64,000 nt of DNA from Thermocaproicibacter sp041859875 (GTDB taxonomy: Bacteria; Bacillota; Clostridia; Oscillospirales; Acutalibacteraceae): contig JBFLFY010000011.1 of assembly GCA_041859875.1 (NCBI GenBank), positions 3,674 to 67,673 of the forward strand, in the 5' to 3' direction. Of the stretch, positions 1 to 8,982 are shown one piece after another. Numbering within the stretch: position 1 is the stretch's first letter; each line of letters opens with the position of its first letter. Under the pieces are notes generated by a model. The model was given only the letters and a program-made list of their open reading frames with translations. It searched no databases and was not told the DNA's origin. The position numbers and the translations under genes were made by a program.

Positions 1-1452
<1,452 letters not shown>

Positions 1453-1565
1453 AAATAAACACCTGCTTTCGGCCTTTTGAAAAAGGCCCTTTCAAATGAA
1501 GCTTAAAACAAACTGAACTGTAAAAATTTTTGCAGGCTTTCTGCCTTCGCCTGCTTAAGAAAAAA

Positions 1566-1595
1566 GCCGCAGTCCTTCTTCAGGTTTTCTGCGGC
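1566..1595 (-). terminator. Rho-independent terminator of the 1615-1917 gene
   Basis: On the minus strand a GCCGCAG/CTGCGGC stem is followed directly by TTTTTTC. It lies just after the stop of the small gene at 1615-1917 and separates it from lepA. Confidence 0.75.
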
Positions 1596-1614
1596 AGTTT
1601 TGCGAGCCTTGGAA

Positions 1615-1917
1615 TTACAGCTGTACGGCATATTTGTGCGGGTTGTCCGGGTCATAATAAACAGTTAGATTATCGTTTACCTCCGGGCTTACCTCCGCTG
1701 CACCAAGATACCGCCTGCCGAAATATTTTTTGCCCTGTACGCAGTAGCAGAATGAAACTACATGCGGATGGGCGCTTTCCGCATTATTCACACGAAGCGG
1801 GGTTTTGTTTACTGTGAGCCACCACCCTGTTTTCACAGAAGTGACCTTCCCCGTCGTTTTTCTGCCCTTCGCAAAGATATTCTCCGTGCTGAAGCCGAAC
1901 ATTCCTGCAGTTCCCAT
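1615..1917 (-). CDS. Small DUF3592-like protein
   Basis: A 100-residue protein without signal peptide or clear membrane segment. The C-terminal half has the pattern YCVQGKKYFGRRYLG followed by DNLTVYYDPDNPHKYAV, which resembles the DUF3592 fold (a Gly-Lys-x-Tyr strand pair, then V-Y-Y-D-P-x-N-P). The start ATG has a good AAGGAGCATTT site. A terminator follows the stop, so it is probably monocistronic. Function is unknown; the DUF3592 link is by motif memory only. Confidence 0.75.
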   Translation of the reverse strand: MGTAGMFGFSTENIFAKGRKTTGKVTSVKTGWWLTVNKTPLRVNNAESAHPHVVSFCYCVQGKKYFGRRYLGAAEVSPEVNDNLTVYYDPDNPHKYAVQL

Positions 1918-1962
1918 AAATGCTCCTTCAAGAAAAGCAATAAAAGCTTTACAGGTTTCCAG

Positions 1963-2589
1963 TCAGTAGCGTTTGAGGCCGCGGTAATATTTATCGTTTA
2001 AAAGGCGCTTTCCGTTTTTCTTCTTGGTACGGTGGTAACGGCTGCGGCCCGGCCTGTGCGGCGGACGCCGATTGCTCAGAATCACAATCAGGATAACCAA
2101 GATGCCAAGGCCAATGCACACCCATGCCAGGATGCCGATTTTGTTCAGCTGGTGCGAATAGGAATTGTCCGCTACAGACGCCAAAGGGTCCGCTTCAGAA
2201 ACGCTGTCGACTCCCGGCAAAGAAATTACGCTGGACTCCGACGAAGCGGCAGAAGAAGAGCTTGCCACGCTGCTGGGAGAAAAGTCATCCGTAACTGTAG
2301 TGACCGTCCTGCGGCTTTGGTAGGAGCTGGCCGGTGCGGAAGACGCCGGCTTAGGAGATGGAGGAGGGGCCGGCTTTGAAGAAGCAGCGGTCGGTTTTGA
2401 AGAAGATGGTTTTGAAGAAGCGGCAGCAGAAGAACTACCCGATTTGGAAGAAGCCGAAGGATCTTTAGACGAAGAAGTTGGGACTGGTGCAGTTCCTTCC
2501 GCAAAAGCATCAATCGGTCTGCTGGGTAAAAAAAGAAACAGAAAAAGAGCCACAAAAAAGGTGCACAGCAGTTTTTTCCGTTTGTTCAT
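1963..2589 (-). CDS. Secreted/anchored Ser-Pro-Lys-rich protein with C-terminal membrane segment
   Basis: About 208 residues. An N-terminal signal sequence (LLCTFFVALFLFLFLPSRP) is followed by a low-complexity stretch of repeated Ser/Lys/Pro/Ala (SSSKPSS and similar) over residues 35-120. A single hydrophobic helix near residue 155 (ILAWVCIGLGILVILIVIL) leads into a short basic tail rich in Arg, His and Lys. Of two adjacent ATG codons the second (2589) has better spacing from GGAGG. The architecture suggests an extracytoplasmic linker tethered to the membrane. No enzymatic domain is visible. Confidence 0.8.
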   Translation of the reverse strand: MNKRKKLLCTFFVALFLFLFLPSRPIDAFAEGTAPVPTSSSKDPSASSKSGSSSAAASSKPSSSKPTAASSKPAPPPSPKPASSAPASSYQSRRTVTTVTDDFSPSSVASSSSAASSESSVISLPGVDSVSEADPLASVADNSYSHQLNKIGILAWVCIGLGILVILIVILSNRRPPHRPGRSRYHRTKKKNGKRLLNDKYYRGLKRY

Positions 2590-2653
2590 CATAATCCTCC
2601 GTTAGATAGCCGGCCTGACCTGGTAAAATTCATACCAATCCATTCTCATACTG

Positions 2654-2935
2654 CTATCTCGGCATATCAGCCGTAAATCCGGCAGAAAGCGGCAGCAAAC
2701 CGCCGGATTGTGTAATTTCGTTTTCTTTCAGAGTAATTATATCAATATTCAGCTTCCAATGCAAGGTAAAGTCCGGATTTTTGCCCGTCATTTCATAAAG
2801 GAAAGTCTTATTGTCGCCAAACCCAATCCTTCGGCACTGAAAGTCCACAACCGCCAGCCCCCACAGCAGGAACAGAAGCAGCAGCGTACAGAAGAACGAA
2901 GTAAAGAAAGCACGGTGGTTCCGCTTGTTTTTCAT
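2654..2935 (-). CDS. Small membrane-anchored protein downstream of spoIIP
   Basis: A 93-residue protein with a basic N-terminus, one strong membrane segment (residues 11-31, FTSFFCTLLLLFLLWGLAVV) and an extracytoplasmic tail of about 60 residues. It starts 30 nt after the spoIIP stop in the same direction, with AAAAGGAAG upstream, so it is probably cotranscribed with spoIIP. Its family is not recognised; a role near the sporulation septum is guilt by association only. Confidence 0.7.
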   Translation of the reverse strand: MKNKRNHRAFFTSFFCTLLLLFLLWGLAVVDFQCRRIGFGDNKTFLYEMTGKNPDFTLHWKLNIDIITLKENEITQSGGLLPLSAGFTADMPR

Positions 2936-2965
2936 CCGTTCATTGCACTTCCTTTTCCGGGCAGT

Positions 2966-4048
2966 TCAGGAACTGCCCAGTACCTGCGCCAGCGCCTGGC
3001 CTAAAAGGCTGCCGGTATATTTTGATTCATCCAGAGTATTGGCATCTGTACCGATTTCAATCAGCAGGGAACCTTTTGTCATGTCTTCGTTGTAACGGCG
3101 CGCGCAAAAGTCGAGCGGACGCGCAAGGCCCGGGTAGTCCGTGCTCAGCGCATTCTGCAGGCGCAGCGCAAGCCGCAGGTTACACTCCCAGTTTGGGAAG
3201 CCAAGGGTTCCGTCGTCGTCGCATCCGGCAAGCACCATCATCTGCGCCGCCTTTTTCCCGCCGACGAGCACCGTGGATTTCAGGCATGTGCCGTCGTCGC
3301 GGTGCATGGCGTCACGGTGAATATCCAGCGTAACGCGGATGCTCGGATATTTTTTCAAATCCTTCTGCATAGTCGCTTTTGAGCGGTCGTAAGAGCCGTC
3401 GTAAGCCGGGTAGTCGTGGTAAGTAGTGTCGTGAAGTACGCCGATACCGGCTGCCTGCAGCTGCTGCGCAATACAGTCACCGACGGCGCAGACGCTTCGG
3501 CTGCGGTCGGTTGAGCGCTCCGAGTTATCGTAAGACTCCGTAGTATGCGTATGGTAAATCAGCACCTGCGGCGCCGTGGTGCCTTTCTGTATCTGCACGG
3601 CGGGAGGCTTTTGAAGCTCCTGCAAAAAGTTGATGGATTTATGGCGGTCGGTAGAGTTTTTAATCCACATACTTCCTACCTGCGTGCCGCTGTTGCCGAT
3701 GCTCAGTTCCAGCACTTTGCCGATTGTTTTAGGCGCGATGGAAGCAGTGGGAAGCTTTCCGGAAGGAGCTGGAGGCAGTGAACTGGTACTGGCTGCTCCG
3801 CTTGAGGAAGACGGAAGCGTAACTTCCGCCGTGGAAGAGGAGCGTGCCGGGCCGGAAGAGACGGTGTCGTCTTCTTCTTCGATGCTTTTAAAGCCATTGA
3901 TATTCCCGGCCGGTAAGATAAACCCCGCCGCCGCCGCCGCCGCTTTCTGCCCCGTTCCCGCCGGCACACGCACCGCCACGCAGAGTACCCCCACGCCCGT
4001 CAGCAGTGCAGAAGCCACGGCAGCCGCACTCTGTGCCCATCGTTTCAT
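2966..4048 (-). CDS. spoIIP: Stage II sporulation protein P (SpoIIP), peptidoglycan amidase/endopeptidase
   Basis: SpoIIP is the engulfment hydrolase of the SpoIID-SpoIIM-SpoIIP complex; it cleaves stem peptides in the septal wall. The protein has about 360 residues when started at the ATG at 4048, which has GGGGGAC upstream and opens with a basic residue pair and a membrane anchor. A Ser/Pro-rich linker follows, then the SpoIIP domain with the zinc-site motifs LIYHTHTTESY, LDIHRDA and LIEIGTDANTLDES. An upstream in-frame extension to 4204 is open but looks non-coding and overlaps an intergenic repeat. Length and motif order match the family. Confidence 0.95.
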   Translation of the reverse strand: MKRWAQSAAAVASALLTGVGVLCVAVRVPAGTGQKAAAAAAGFILPAGNINGFKSIEEEDDTVSSGPARSSSTAEVTLPSSSSGAASTSSLPPAPSGKLPTASIAPKTIGKVLELSIGNSGTQVGSMWIKNSTDRHKSINFLQELQKPPAVQIQKGTTAPQVLIYHTHTTESYDNSERSTDRSRSVCAVGDCIAQQLQAAGIGVLHDTTYHDYPAYDGSYDRSKATMQKDLKKYPSIRVTLDIHRDAMHRDDGTCLKSTVLVGGKKAAQMMVLAGCDDDGTLGFPNWECNLRLALRLQNALSTDYPGLARPLDFCARRYNEDMTKGSLLIEIGTDANTLDESKYTGSLLGQALAQVLGSS

Positions 4049-4129
4049 TTTTCGTCCCCCGTCGCATGGTTGTACAGGTCTTGCCCCGTCTTTTATCTTT
4101 ATGCTTACCGCCCGTAGCTTAGAAGCAAA

Positions 4130-4420
4130 GCCTATATTGCTCTTTCTTCGGCAAAGTACCGGAAAAGAGCGTCGATTTTTTGCGCAGCTTTTTCTTCCGC
4201 ACAAAGCTTACCCAAACACAAGGGCTTACCAAAAAGCTGTATTTCTTAATAAAGTCCAAGGAAAACAGCGTCGGTTCTTTTTGTGCAGCTTCTTCTTCTG
4301 CATAAAATCTTACTCAAACGCAAGGGCTTCATGAAATGCTGCATCCCTCTTTCTCCGGCAAAGCACGAGAAAAAAGTGTTGGTTCTTTTTGCGCAGCTTT
4401 TTCTTCTAAGAAAAAGCTGC
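4130..4420. repeat. Three tandem ~100-bp intergenic repeat units between gpr and spoIIP
   Basis: The 371-bp gap between gpr and spoIIP carries no gene. It contains three diverged copies of a unit of about 100 bp. Each has a CTTTCTYCGGCAAAG-like start, then GTYGGTTCTTTTTGYGCAGC (positions about 4170, 4270, 4378) and TTTTTCTTCY. The copies near 4203 and 4312 also share AAACNCAAGGGCTT. The unit next to gpr ends in an inverted repeat, CTTTTTCTT/AAGAAAAAG. A similar module lies after secA at 41780-41853. Confidence 0.7.
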
Positions 4421-5221
4421 TTAAGTCAGCTGTTCAAAATCCTCAACGGAAAGCGAAGGGTTCAGGGCGCGGTTCAGACCCATTGCAAGCAGGCGCGAAC
4501 CCCGGCTGATAATCAGGTCAATTTCACGCGGCGTAACCATCATAGGTGCAGAAGTTTTCGGGTCGGCACCATCGCCGGCAAGGTCGCGTGCAAAAGTTGC
4601 GGCATCCACCACAGTAGGGATGCCCATGCTTACGACCGGCACCCCAAGGGTGCTTTCATCAATGCGGGGACGGCTGTTTCCCACACCGGAGCCGGGCGAA
4701 ACACCGCCGGAGCTAATCTGCACCGTACAGCCAAGACGTGACGGGCTGCGTGCCGCAAGCGCATCCACCGTAACCACGGCGGCAGGCTTCGTTTCCGCGG
4801 CAATGGCGCGCAGCACCTCAAAGGCCTCCATGCCTGTGCAGCCAAGCACACCGGGGCTTACAACGGAAACCGGGCGCAGGCCCTCCAGCCCCGTGACGCG
4901 CGCAATTTCACCCTTTATGTGGCGCGTAGCCAAAATATGGTCGGCTGTCAGCGGGCCCAAGGCATCCGGTGTAACCGCACGGTTGCCAAGGCCTGCCGCC
5001 AGTACTGCCCCATCTTTCGGAAGCAGCGGCGTTAGCTCTTCCTCAATCAGCTTTAAAAGGGAATCGTCAGCGTCAATATGGTCGGAAATCGACTTGACTT
5101 CCAGCGTAATATAGGTTTTTCCGTCTTGTTCAATCTGCGTTACTGTGCAGTCATCCACTGTGCGCTGCGACTGCCGCGCCGGTTCCGTTTTTTCCAGCGC
5201 CAAGTCTGTGCGAAAATCCAT
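4421..5221 (-). CDS. gpr: GPR germination protease (SASP-degrading, family A25)
   Basis: GPR degrades the small acid-soluble proteins that coat spore DNA when spores germinate. The protein has 266 residues, against about 325-370 in Bacillus and many clostridia. Conserved blocks are present: RTDLALE at the N-terminus (propeptide-processing region), GLGNRAVTPDALGP, and VTVDALAARSPSRLG followed by an ISSGGVSPGSGVGN stretch. The two Asp-containing motifs (TPDALGP and VDALA) are the likely aspartic-protease residues. The shorter length seems to reflect missing internal or C-terminal segments; no frameshift is visible. It is divergent from rpsT. Confidence 0.93.
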   Translation of the reverse strand: MDFRTDLALEKTEPARQSQRTVDDCTVTQIEQDGKTYITLEVKSISDHIDADDSLLKLIEEELTPLLPKDGAVLAAGLGNRAVTPDALGPLTADHILATRHIKGEIARVTGLEGLRPVSVVSPGVLGCTGMEAFEVLRAIAAETKPAAVVTVDALAARSPSRLGCTVQISSGGVSPGSGVGNSRPRIDESTLGVPVVSMGIPTVVDAATFARDLAGDGADPKTSAPMMVTPREIDLIISRGSRLLAMGLNRALNPSLSVEDFEQLT

Positions 5222-5262
5222 ATGATTCTTCCTTCCCGCGGGCTGTGCCCGTTAGATTTTTC

Positions 5263-5291
5263 TTGCTTTTTCCGTGTACAGATGCTATCAT
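5263..5291 (+). promoter_or_regulatory. rpsT promoter
   Basis: TTGCTT at 5263-5268, a 17-nt spacer, and TATCAT at 5286-5291 with an extended TGC just upstream. It lies about 30 bp before the rpsT ribosome-binding site. Confidence 0.75.
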
Positions 5292-5322
5292 ATAGTATAA
5301 GACTGCCGAAGGAGGTGGAACT

Positions 5323-5583
5323 ATGCCTAACATCAAATCGGCGAAGAAGCGCGTAAAGGTTACCGCTGTTAAGATGAATATCAACAAGGCCGCCAATACG
5401 GAATTGAAAACGGATATCAAAAAAGCCGTCGCTGCGATTGACGCAGGCGACGCAAAGAAGGCTGAGGCTGTTAAAGCCGCTGTCAAGAGAATTGACCAGG
5501 CTGCAGCAGCAGGCCTCCTGCACAAAAATAACGCGGCTCACAAGAAGTCCGCGCTGGTTCGCAAACTAAACGCTGCAGGTTAA
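5323..5583 (+). CDS. rpsT: 30S ribosomal protein S20
   Basis: S20 is a primary 16S rRNA-binding protein of the small subunit. The protein has 86 residues, highly basic and alanine-rich, beginning MPNIKSAKKRVKVTAVKMNI. It has the helical RIDQAAAAGLLHKNNAAHKKS region typical of S20. A strong GGAGGTGG site lies 5 nt before ATG, a promoter sits 30 bp upstream and a terminator follows directly. The gene is monocistronic, as usual. Confidence 0.98.
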   Translation: MPNIKSAKKRVKVTAVKMNINKAANTELKTDIKKAVAAIDAGDAKKAEAVKAAVKRIDQAAAAGLLHKNNAAHKKSALVRKLNAAG

Positions 5584-5591
5584 GCTGCGCG

Positions 5592-5623
5592 AAACCCCGC
5601 CGTAGTGCGGGGTTTATTTTTTT
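5592..5623 (+). terminator. rpsT terminator
   Basis: AAACCCCGC and GCGGGGTTT form a stem with a short loop, followed by ATTTTTTT. It sits 8 bp after the rpsT stop. Confidence 0.9.
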
Positions 5624-5647
5624 AAGTTTCCCCCAGGCATTGCAGCG

Positions 5648-5680
5648 TTGACATTTTACTTGGAAATGATTATCATTAAG
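5648..5680 (+). promoter_or_regulatory. Promoter overlapped by a Fur-box-like palindrome
   Basis: TTGACA at 5648-5653, a 17-nt spacer and TATCAT at 5671-5676. The spacer and -10 contain the A/T-rich palindrome GAAATGATTATCATTAAG, close to the Fur consensus (GATAATGATAATCATTATC). A regulator bound there would block the promoter of the downstream microprotein. An MntR or other Fur-family regulator cannot be excluded. Confidence 0.65.
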
Positions 5681-5730
5681 GTAATCGGAAGCCGAAAAAG
5701 ACGGGCTTCCTGAAAATGGAGGTGTCCGAT

Positions 5731-5883
5731 TTGAAAAATTCCGGAAAATTTTCTGTATGGGTCGCTGTGCTTTCCGCCGTCGCCGCACTCATTTCAATCG
5801 CGGTAGCCGTCGTGCTGTTTCTGGAGAAAAAGAAAAAGGACGAAGAAGACCTTGACCACTATTTGGATTGTTCTATTCAATAA
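5731..5883 (+). CDS. 50-residue single-pass membrane microprotein, putatively metal-regulated
   Basis: The frame starts at TTG 5731-5733, 7 nt after a perfect GGAGGTG, and ends at TAA 5881-5883. The product has 50 residues: a short basic N-terminus, a membrane helix at about residues 9-31 (VWVAVLSAVAALISIAVAV), a KKKK patch, then an acidic tail ending DEEDLDHYLDCSIQ. Asp, Glu, His and Cys in the tail could bind metal; this is inference. It has its own promoter with a Fur-like operator and is closed by a terminator, so it is an independent gene. Its family is not recognised. Confidence 0.8.
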   Translation: MKNSGKFSVWVAVLSAVAALISIAVAVVLFLEKKKKDEEDLDHYLDCSIQ

Positions 5884-5900
5884 CTAACAAAAAAACAAAA

Positions 5901-5936
5901 GCAGGCAGGTGCTGGTCATTCAGCGCCTGCCTGCTT
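5901..5936. terminator. Bidirectional terminator between the microprotein and spoVAE
   Basis: GCAGGCAGG and CCTGCCTGC arms enclose a loop containing GCTG/CAGC. It is flanked by A/T-rich tracts on both sides, so it can terminate the plus-strand microprotein and the minus-strand spoVAE transcript. Confidence 0.8.
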
Positions 5937-6093
5937 TGCTTTCCAGCGCCTGCGCCATGCCCTGCTTTTGCGCCAGAAAAATTTTGCCGCCTGCCACAGC
6001 AGGGTGTACACGATGCTGCCGTTCATCAAGCGGAAAAACATCCAGGCAATCGAAGCGTATCGGTATCCTTTTTTCGCCTGCTGGAAAAAGCGG

Positions 6094-6450
6094 TTAGCTC
6101 TTATCTCCCGATTTTGAAAAGAGCGCGGCAAGGTAACCAAAAAACACCGCCGCCGCGATACCGGCCGCCCCAGCCGAAAGCCCGCCGGTAAAAGCGCCCA
6201 AAAGGCCCTTTTGCCGCACTGCTTCCAGCGTGCCTTTCGCCATAAGATAGCCGAAGCCTGTCAGCGGTACAGCCGCGCCTTCCCCGGCAAAATCGGCAAG
6301 CGGACCGTAAACGCCTATGGCGCCCAGCAAAACGCCAAGCGTAACGAAAGTAACAAGAATCCGCGCCGGCGTAAGCTTTGTGAAATCCATCAGTATCTGC
6401 CCAACAGCGCAGATGGCTCCGCCGATTAAAAAAGCCCATAAATACTCCAC
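6094..6450 (-). CDS. spoVAE: Stage V sporulation protein AE (SpoVAE)
   Basis: SpoVAE is a membrane component of the SpoVA channel that moves Ca-dipicolinate into the forespore and out at germination. The protein has 118 residues with 3-4 hydrophobic segments and the family blocks GGAICAVGQILMD, LTPARILVTFVTLGVLLG and GFGYLMAKG. It starts at GTG 6450 after GAGGTG. Upstream, GTATA followed 18 nt later by GAAAATA loosely resembles a sigma-G promoter. spoVAC and spoVAD, usual operon partners, are not next to it; the upstream neighbour is an ABC exporter separated by a terminator. Confidence 0.93.
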   Translation of the reverse strand: MEYLWAFLIGGAICAVGQILMDFTKLTPARILVTFVTLGVLLGAIGVYGPLADFAGEGAAVPLTGFGYLMAKGTLEAVRQKGLLGAFTGGLSAGAAGIAAAVFFGYLAALFSKSGDKS

Positions 6451-6517
6451 GGTTTTCTCACCTCGGGCTTATTTTCGCCGAACGGAACCATTCCTATACA
6501 TTGCCGAAATAAATTTT

Positions 6518-6552
6518 GCCGCGGCCCTGCAATCTTCCATGCAGGCCGCGGC
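6518..6552 (-). terminator. Terminator of the ABC exporter operon
   Basis: A perfect GCCGCGGC stem, extended through GCAGG/CCTGC, with a loop of about 9 nt. On the minus strand it is followed by AAAATTTATTT. It lies between the permease stop and spoVAE. Confidence 0.7.
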
Positions 6553-6578
6553 AAAATCGGTTTGATATTCTGAGTAAA

Positions 6579-8192
6579 TTACTTTGAAATTTCGGCGTTC
6601 GAAAGCAAATTGCGGCAGCAGTAAATAATAACGGTCGAAACCAAAACATTCCATACTACAAACGGCAGTCCTGCCAGGAACAAAGTCGGAATTCCCGGTA
6701 CGTTCTGAAGAACCGTAAAATAGAGAATTACGCCCCCAACAACGCCCGGCAGCAACAGCAAAATCAGCAGCAGCATATAAAGCACGGCCACAAACCCGCG
6801 GTTGCTCATGCTTCCCATCGTCCGCTGTGAAAGGATGTTGCCCGCAAGGAACAGCAGGGAAACGCTTACATAGCCAAGGAAGAAAATCAGCCCGGTCAGC
6901 GGCTGCGCCTTAACGGCAATGCACGCCGCCACAGCAAAGAACGCGCCGTCCACAACGGCCTTCATGATACTCGTCATGCTGGCCCAAATCAGTTTTGGGA
7001 ATGACTCTTCCGGTATGAGGTAGATGTACGGTTTCTGGATTTCACGCGACCAGTCGCCCGCCGCACTCATCAGGAAAAGGACATATACGTCGGCTGCCAT
7101 CAGCATCAGCATCATCTGGTCGGGCGTAGGGGCATCCGAATCGCCCTTCGAAGCCGTGGCAATCAAAATGCCAAGGACAACGTTGCCAAGCGCAATCAGC
7201 ACCGTGGAAAGGCTGATGAACACCAGCCTGCTGCGCCGCCGTGCCTCACACAGATGCTTGTAAAAGAGTGCATTGGCGCCCCAGCCTTTTCCAAGGCCGG
7301 TACGGCCCACGCGGACTTTTTTCTTCGTCTGCATGGTGCGCCTTTCCTTCATGGCCTGCTTGGCTTCAAACATGGTTTCCGTCTTTTCCAGCACATCTTC
7401 ATAGTAATCCGTATCGCTGTGCTCAAAAAGAACCAGGCAGATGAAAAACATTACCGCAAGCAGGGCCGTGTAAATCAGCCCCAGCGTAATGTTCCCCACC
7501 ACCATGGCAAATGCTGCGCCCTTCGCCCAGCCAAAGATTGGGAAATATTCCATTTCCCGTGAAGCAGCAGCCGCCAGCAAGCCGTTAACGCCGCCTCCGT
7601 TTTTCTGGATAAGATAAATAACGGCAAGCGCCATCAGCGCAAAAAAAGCGTACAGAACGGTGCGCACCATGCTTTGCCGCTGCACATTCCCGTTTGTATA
7701 ACTGTAAATCAAAAGCGACAGCACCTGCACCAGGAAAAGCATGGCGACAAAATAGGCAAGGAAAATCAGCATCCCTGCGGCTGTAATTTTAAAATTCTGC
7801 ATCACCGTGCCGCTGTAGCACAGCAGAAAAACAAAGCCCAGCAGTGTTGTCACCATCTGCTTCAGCAGGCCGTAATTCAGAATTTTCTTTGGCGAAATAG
7901 GGGAAACAAAAAGGAAATTCACGTCCGACATTTTAAACATGGTTGTGCCGGATTTGAGCGACGAAATCAGGCTCGGTATTCCAAGGAAAAGCATAAGGCC
8001 GTAAATGGCGCCGTGCAGGATGCGAATATCCGTATGCCCGGCATTTTTTGAAGGATCTACACTTGGCATAATAAGCGCCATTAAAACAAACGCCGCGCTT
8101 ATAATATACCCTACCAGCCTTGCCGGGTGGTGGAACAGGTCACGGAAGAAATTGATGAACTGCTTCCGGACTAAGTACGCCAGAGCGTTCAT
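6579..8192 (-). CDS. ABC exporter permease (large membrane subunit)
   Basis: A 537-residue polytopic protein with about ten or more hydrophobic segments in two bundles, at about residues 20-230 and 320-530, and a charged cytoplasmic loop near 270-300 (ERRTMQTKKKVRVGR). The pattern fits the family annotated as putative ABC exporter domain proteins. The start ATG overlaps the stop of the ATPase gene by 4 nt, so the two are translationally coupled and surely form one transporter. The substrate cannot be read from sequence; no peptide or immunity gene is adjacent. Confidence 0.85.
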   Translation of the reverse strand: MNALAYLVRKQFINFFRDLFHHPARLVGYIISAAFVLMALIMPSVDPSKNAGHTDIRILHGAIYGLMLFLGIPSLISSLKSGTTMFKMSDVNFLFVSPISPKKILNYGLLKQMVTTLLGFVFLLCYSGTVMQNFKITAAGMLIFLAYFVAMLFLVQVLSLLIYSYTNGNVQRQSMVRTVLYAFFALMALAVIYLIQKNGGGVNGLLAAAASREMEYFPIFGWAKGAAFAMVVGNITLGLIYTALLAVMFFICLVLFEHSDTDYYEDVLEKTETMFEAKQAMKERRTMQTKKKVRVGRTGLGKGWGANALFYKHLCEARRRSRLVFISLSTVLIALGNVVLGILIATASKGDSDAPTPDQMMLMLMAADVYVLFLMSAAGDWSREIQKPYIYLIPEESFPKLIWASMTSIMKAVVDGAFFAVAACIAVKAQPLTGLIFFLGYVSVSLLFLAGNILSQRTMGSMSNRGFVAVLYMLLLILLLLPGVVGGVILYFTVLQNVPGIPTLFLAGLPFVVWNVLVSTVIIYCCRNLLSNAEISK

Positions 8193-8902
8193 GCCTGCTC
8201 CTCCTTTGGGCCTTCTGTGATGGAGAAGAAAAGCTGTTCCAGGTTTTCACCGCTCTCGGTTACCTCTTGCCGGGTGCGCACCGCAGCAATTTTTCCATTC
8301 ATCATAATCAGCACTTTATCCCAGAATTCCTGTACGCTGTCAAGCATATGCGTGCTTAAAAGGACAGAACACCCAGCATCACGCAGTTCCCCAAGCATCT
8401 GCTTCAGTTCTTTTATGGCGTGCGGGTCAAGGCCCACAAGCGGTTCATCGAGCAGTACAGTATGAGGCGAAGGCAGCAGGGCACAGCAAATGCTCAGCTT
8501 CTGCTGCATTCCTTTTGAAAGCTCTTTTCCAAGCTTCTGCTGCTTGTCGTCCAGTTCCATGCGCGTAAGAAGCGCTTCCGCGCGGGGCTGCCAGTTTTCC
8601 ACTTTGTAAGCGCGGGCAATAAACTCCATATGTTCGCTGACCGTAAGGTTTTCAATCGGTGCAGGAATTTCCGGGATATAGCCGAAGCTGCGCTTGGCTT
8701 CCACACTCTTGTTCGGCTGGCCGTCGAACAGGATGTCGCCCTGAAAGCGCAGCAACCCTGCAATGCACTTAATGGCTGTTGATTTTCCAGCGCCGTTCGG
8801 TCCGCACAGAACGGCAATTTCTCCGTTATCTACAGAAAAGTTCAGGTCGTCGTTTGCAACTAACTTTCCGTACCGCTTTGTCAGATGATTAACTCCCAGC
8901 AT
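8189..8902 (-). CDS. ABC transporter ATP-binding protein
   Basis: A 237-residue nucleotide-binding subunit. Walker A is GPNGAGKST (residue ~35), the Q-loop region is FGYIPEIPAPIENLTV, the signature is LSKGMQQKLSI, Walker B is VLLDEPLVGLDP and the H-loop is LSTHML. It drives the permease encoded 4 nt further on. The ribosome-binding site is AAGGAG, 11 nt before ATG. The gene is 80 nt downstream of a zinc-ribbon membrane protein that may belong to the same transcript. Confidence 0.95.
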   Translation of the reverse strand: MLGVNHLTKRYGKLVANDDLNFSVDNGEIAVLCGPNGAGKSTAIKCIAGLLRFQGDILFDGQPNKSVEAKRSFGYIPEIPAPIENLTVSEHMEFIARAYKVENWQPRAEALLTRMELDDKQQKLGKELSKGMQQKLSICCALLPSPHTVLLDEPLVGLDPHAIKELKQMLGELRDAGCSVLLSTHMLDSVQEFWDKVLIMMNGKIAAVRTRQEVTESGENLEQLFFSITEGPKEEQA

Positions 8903-8982
8903 AATACAATATACTCCTTATTCCTTTTGTTTGACTCCTCATTCAGTGCAGCAGTGCTTTTCTTATTGTTTTGGGGCAGGCA

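Noticed and set aside
5916..6140. 74-codon minus-strand frame after spoVAE
   Set aside because: It overlaps spoVAE, has no ribosome-binding site at any start, and ends inside the terminator stem. Codon use is plausible, so it is not fully excluded.
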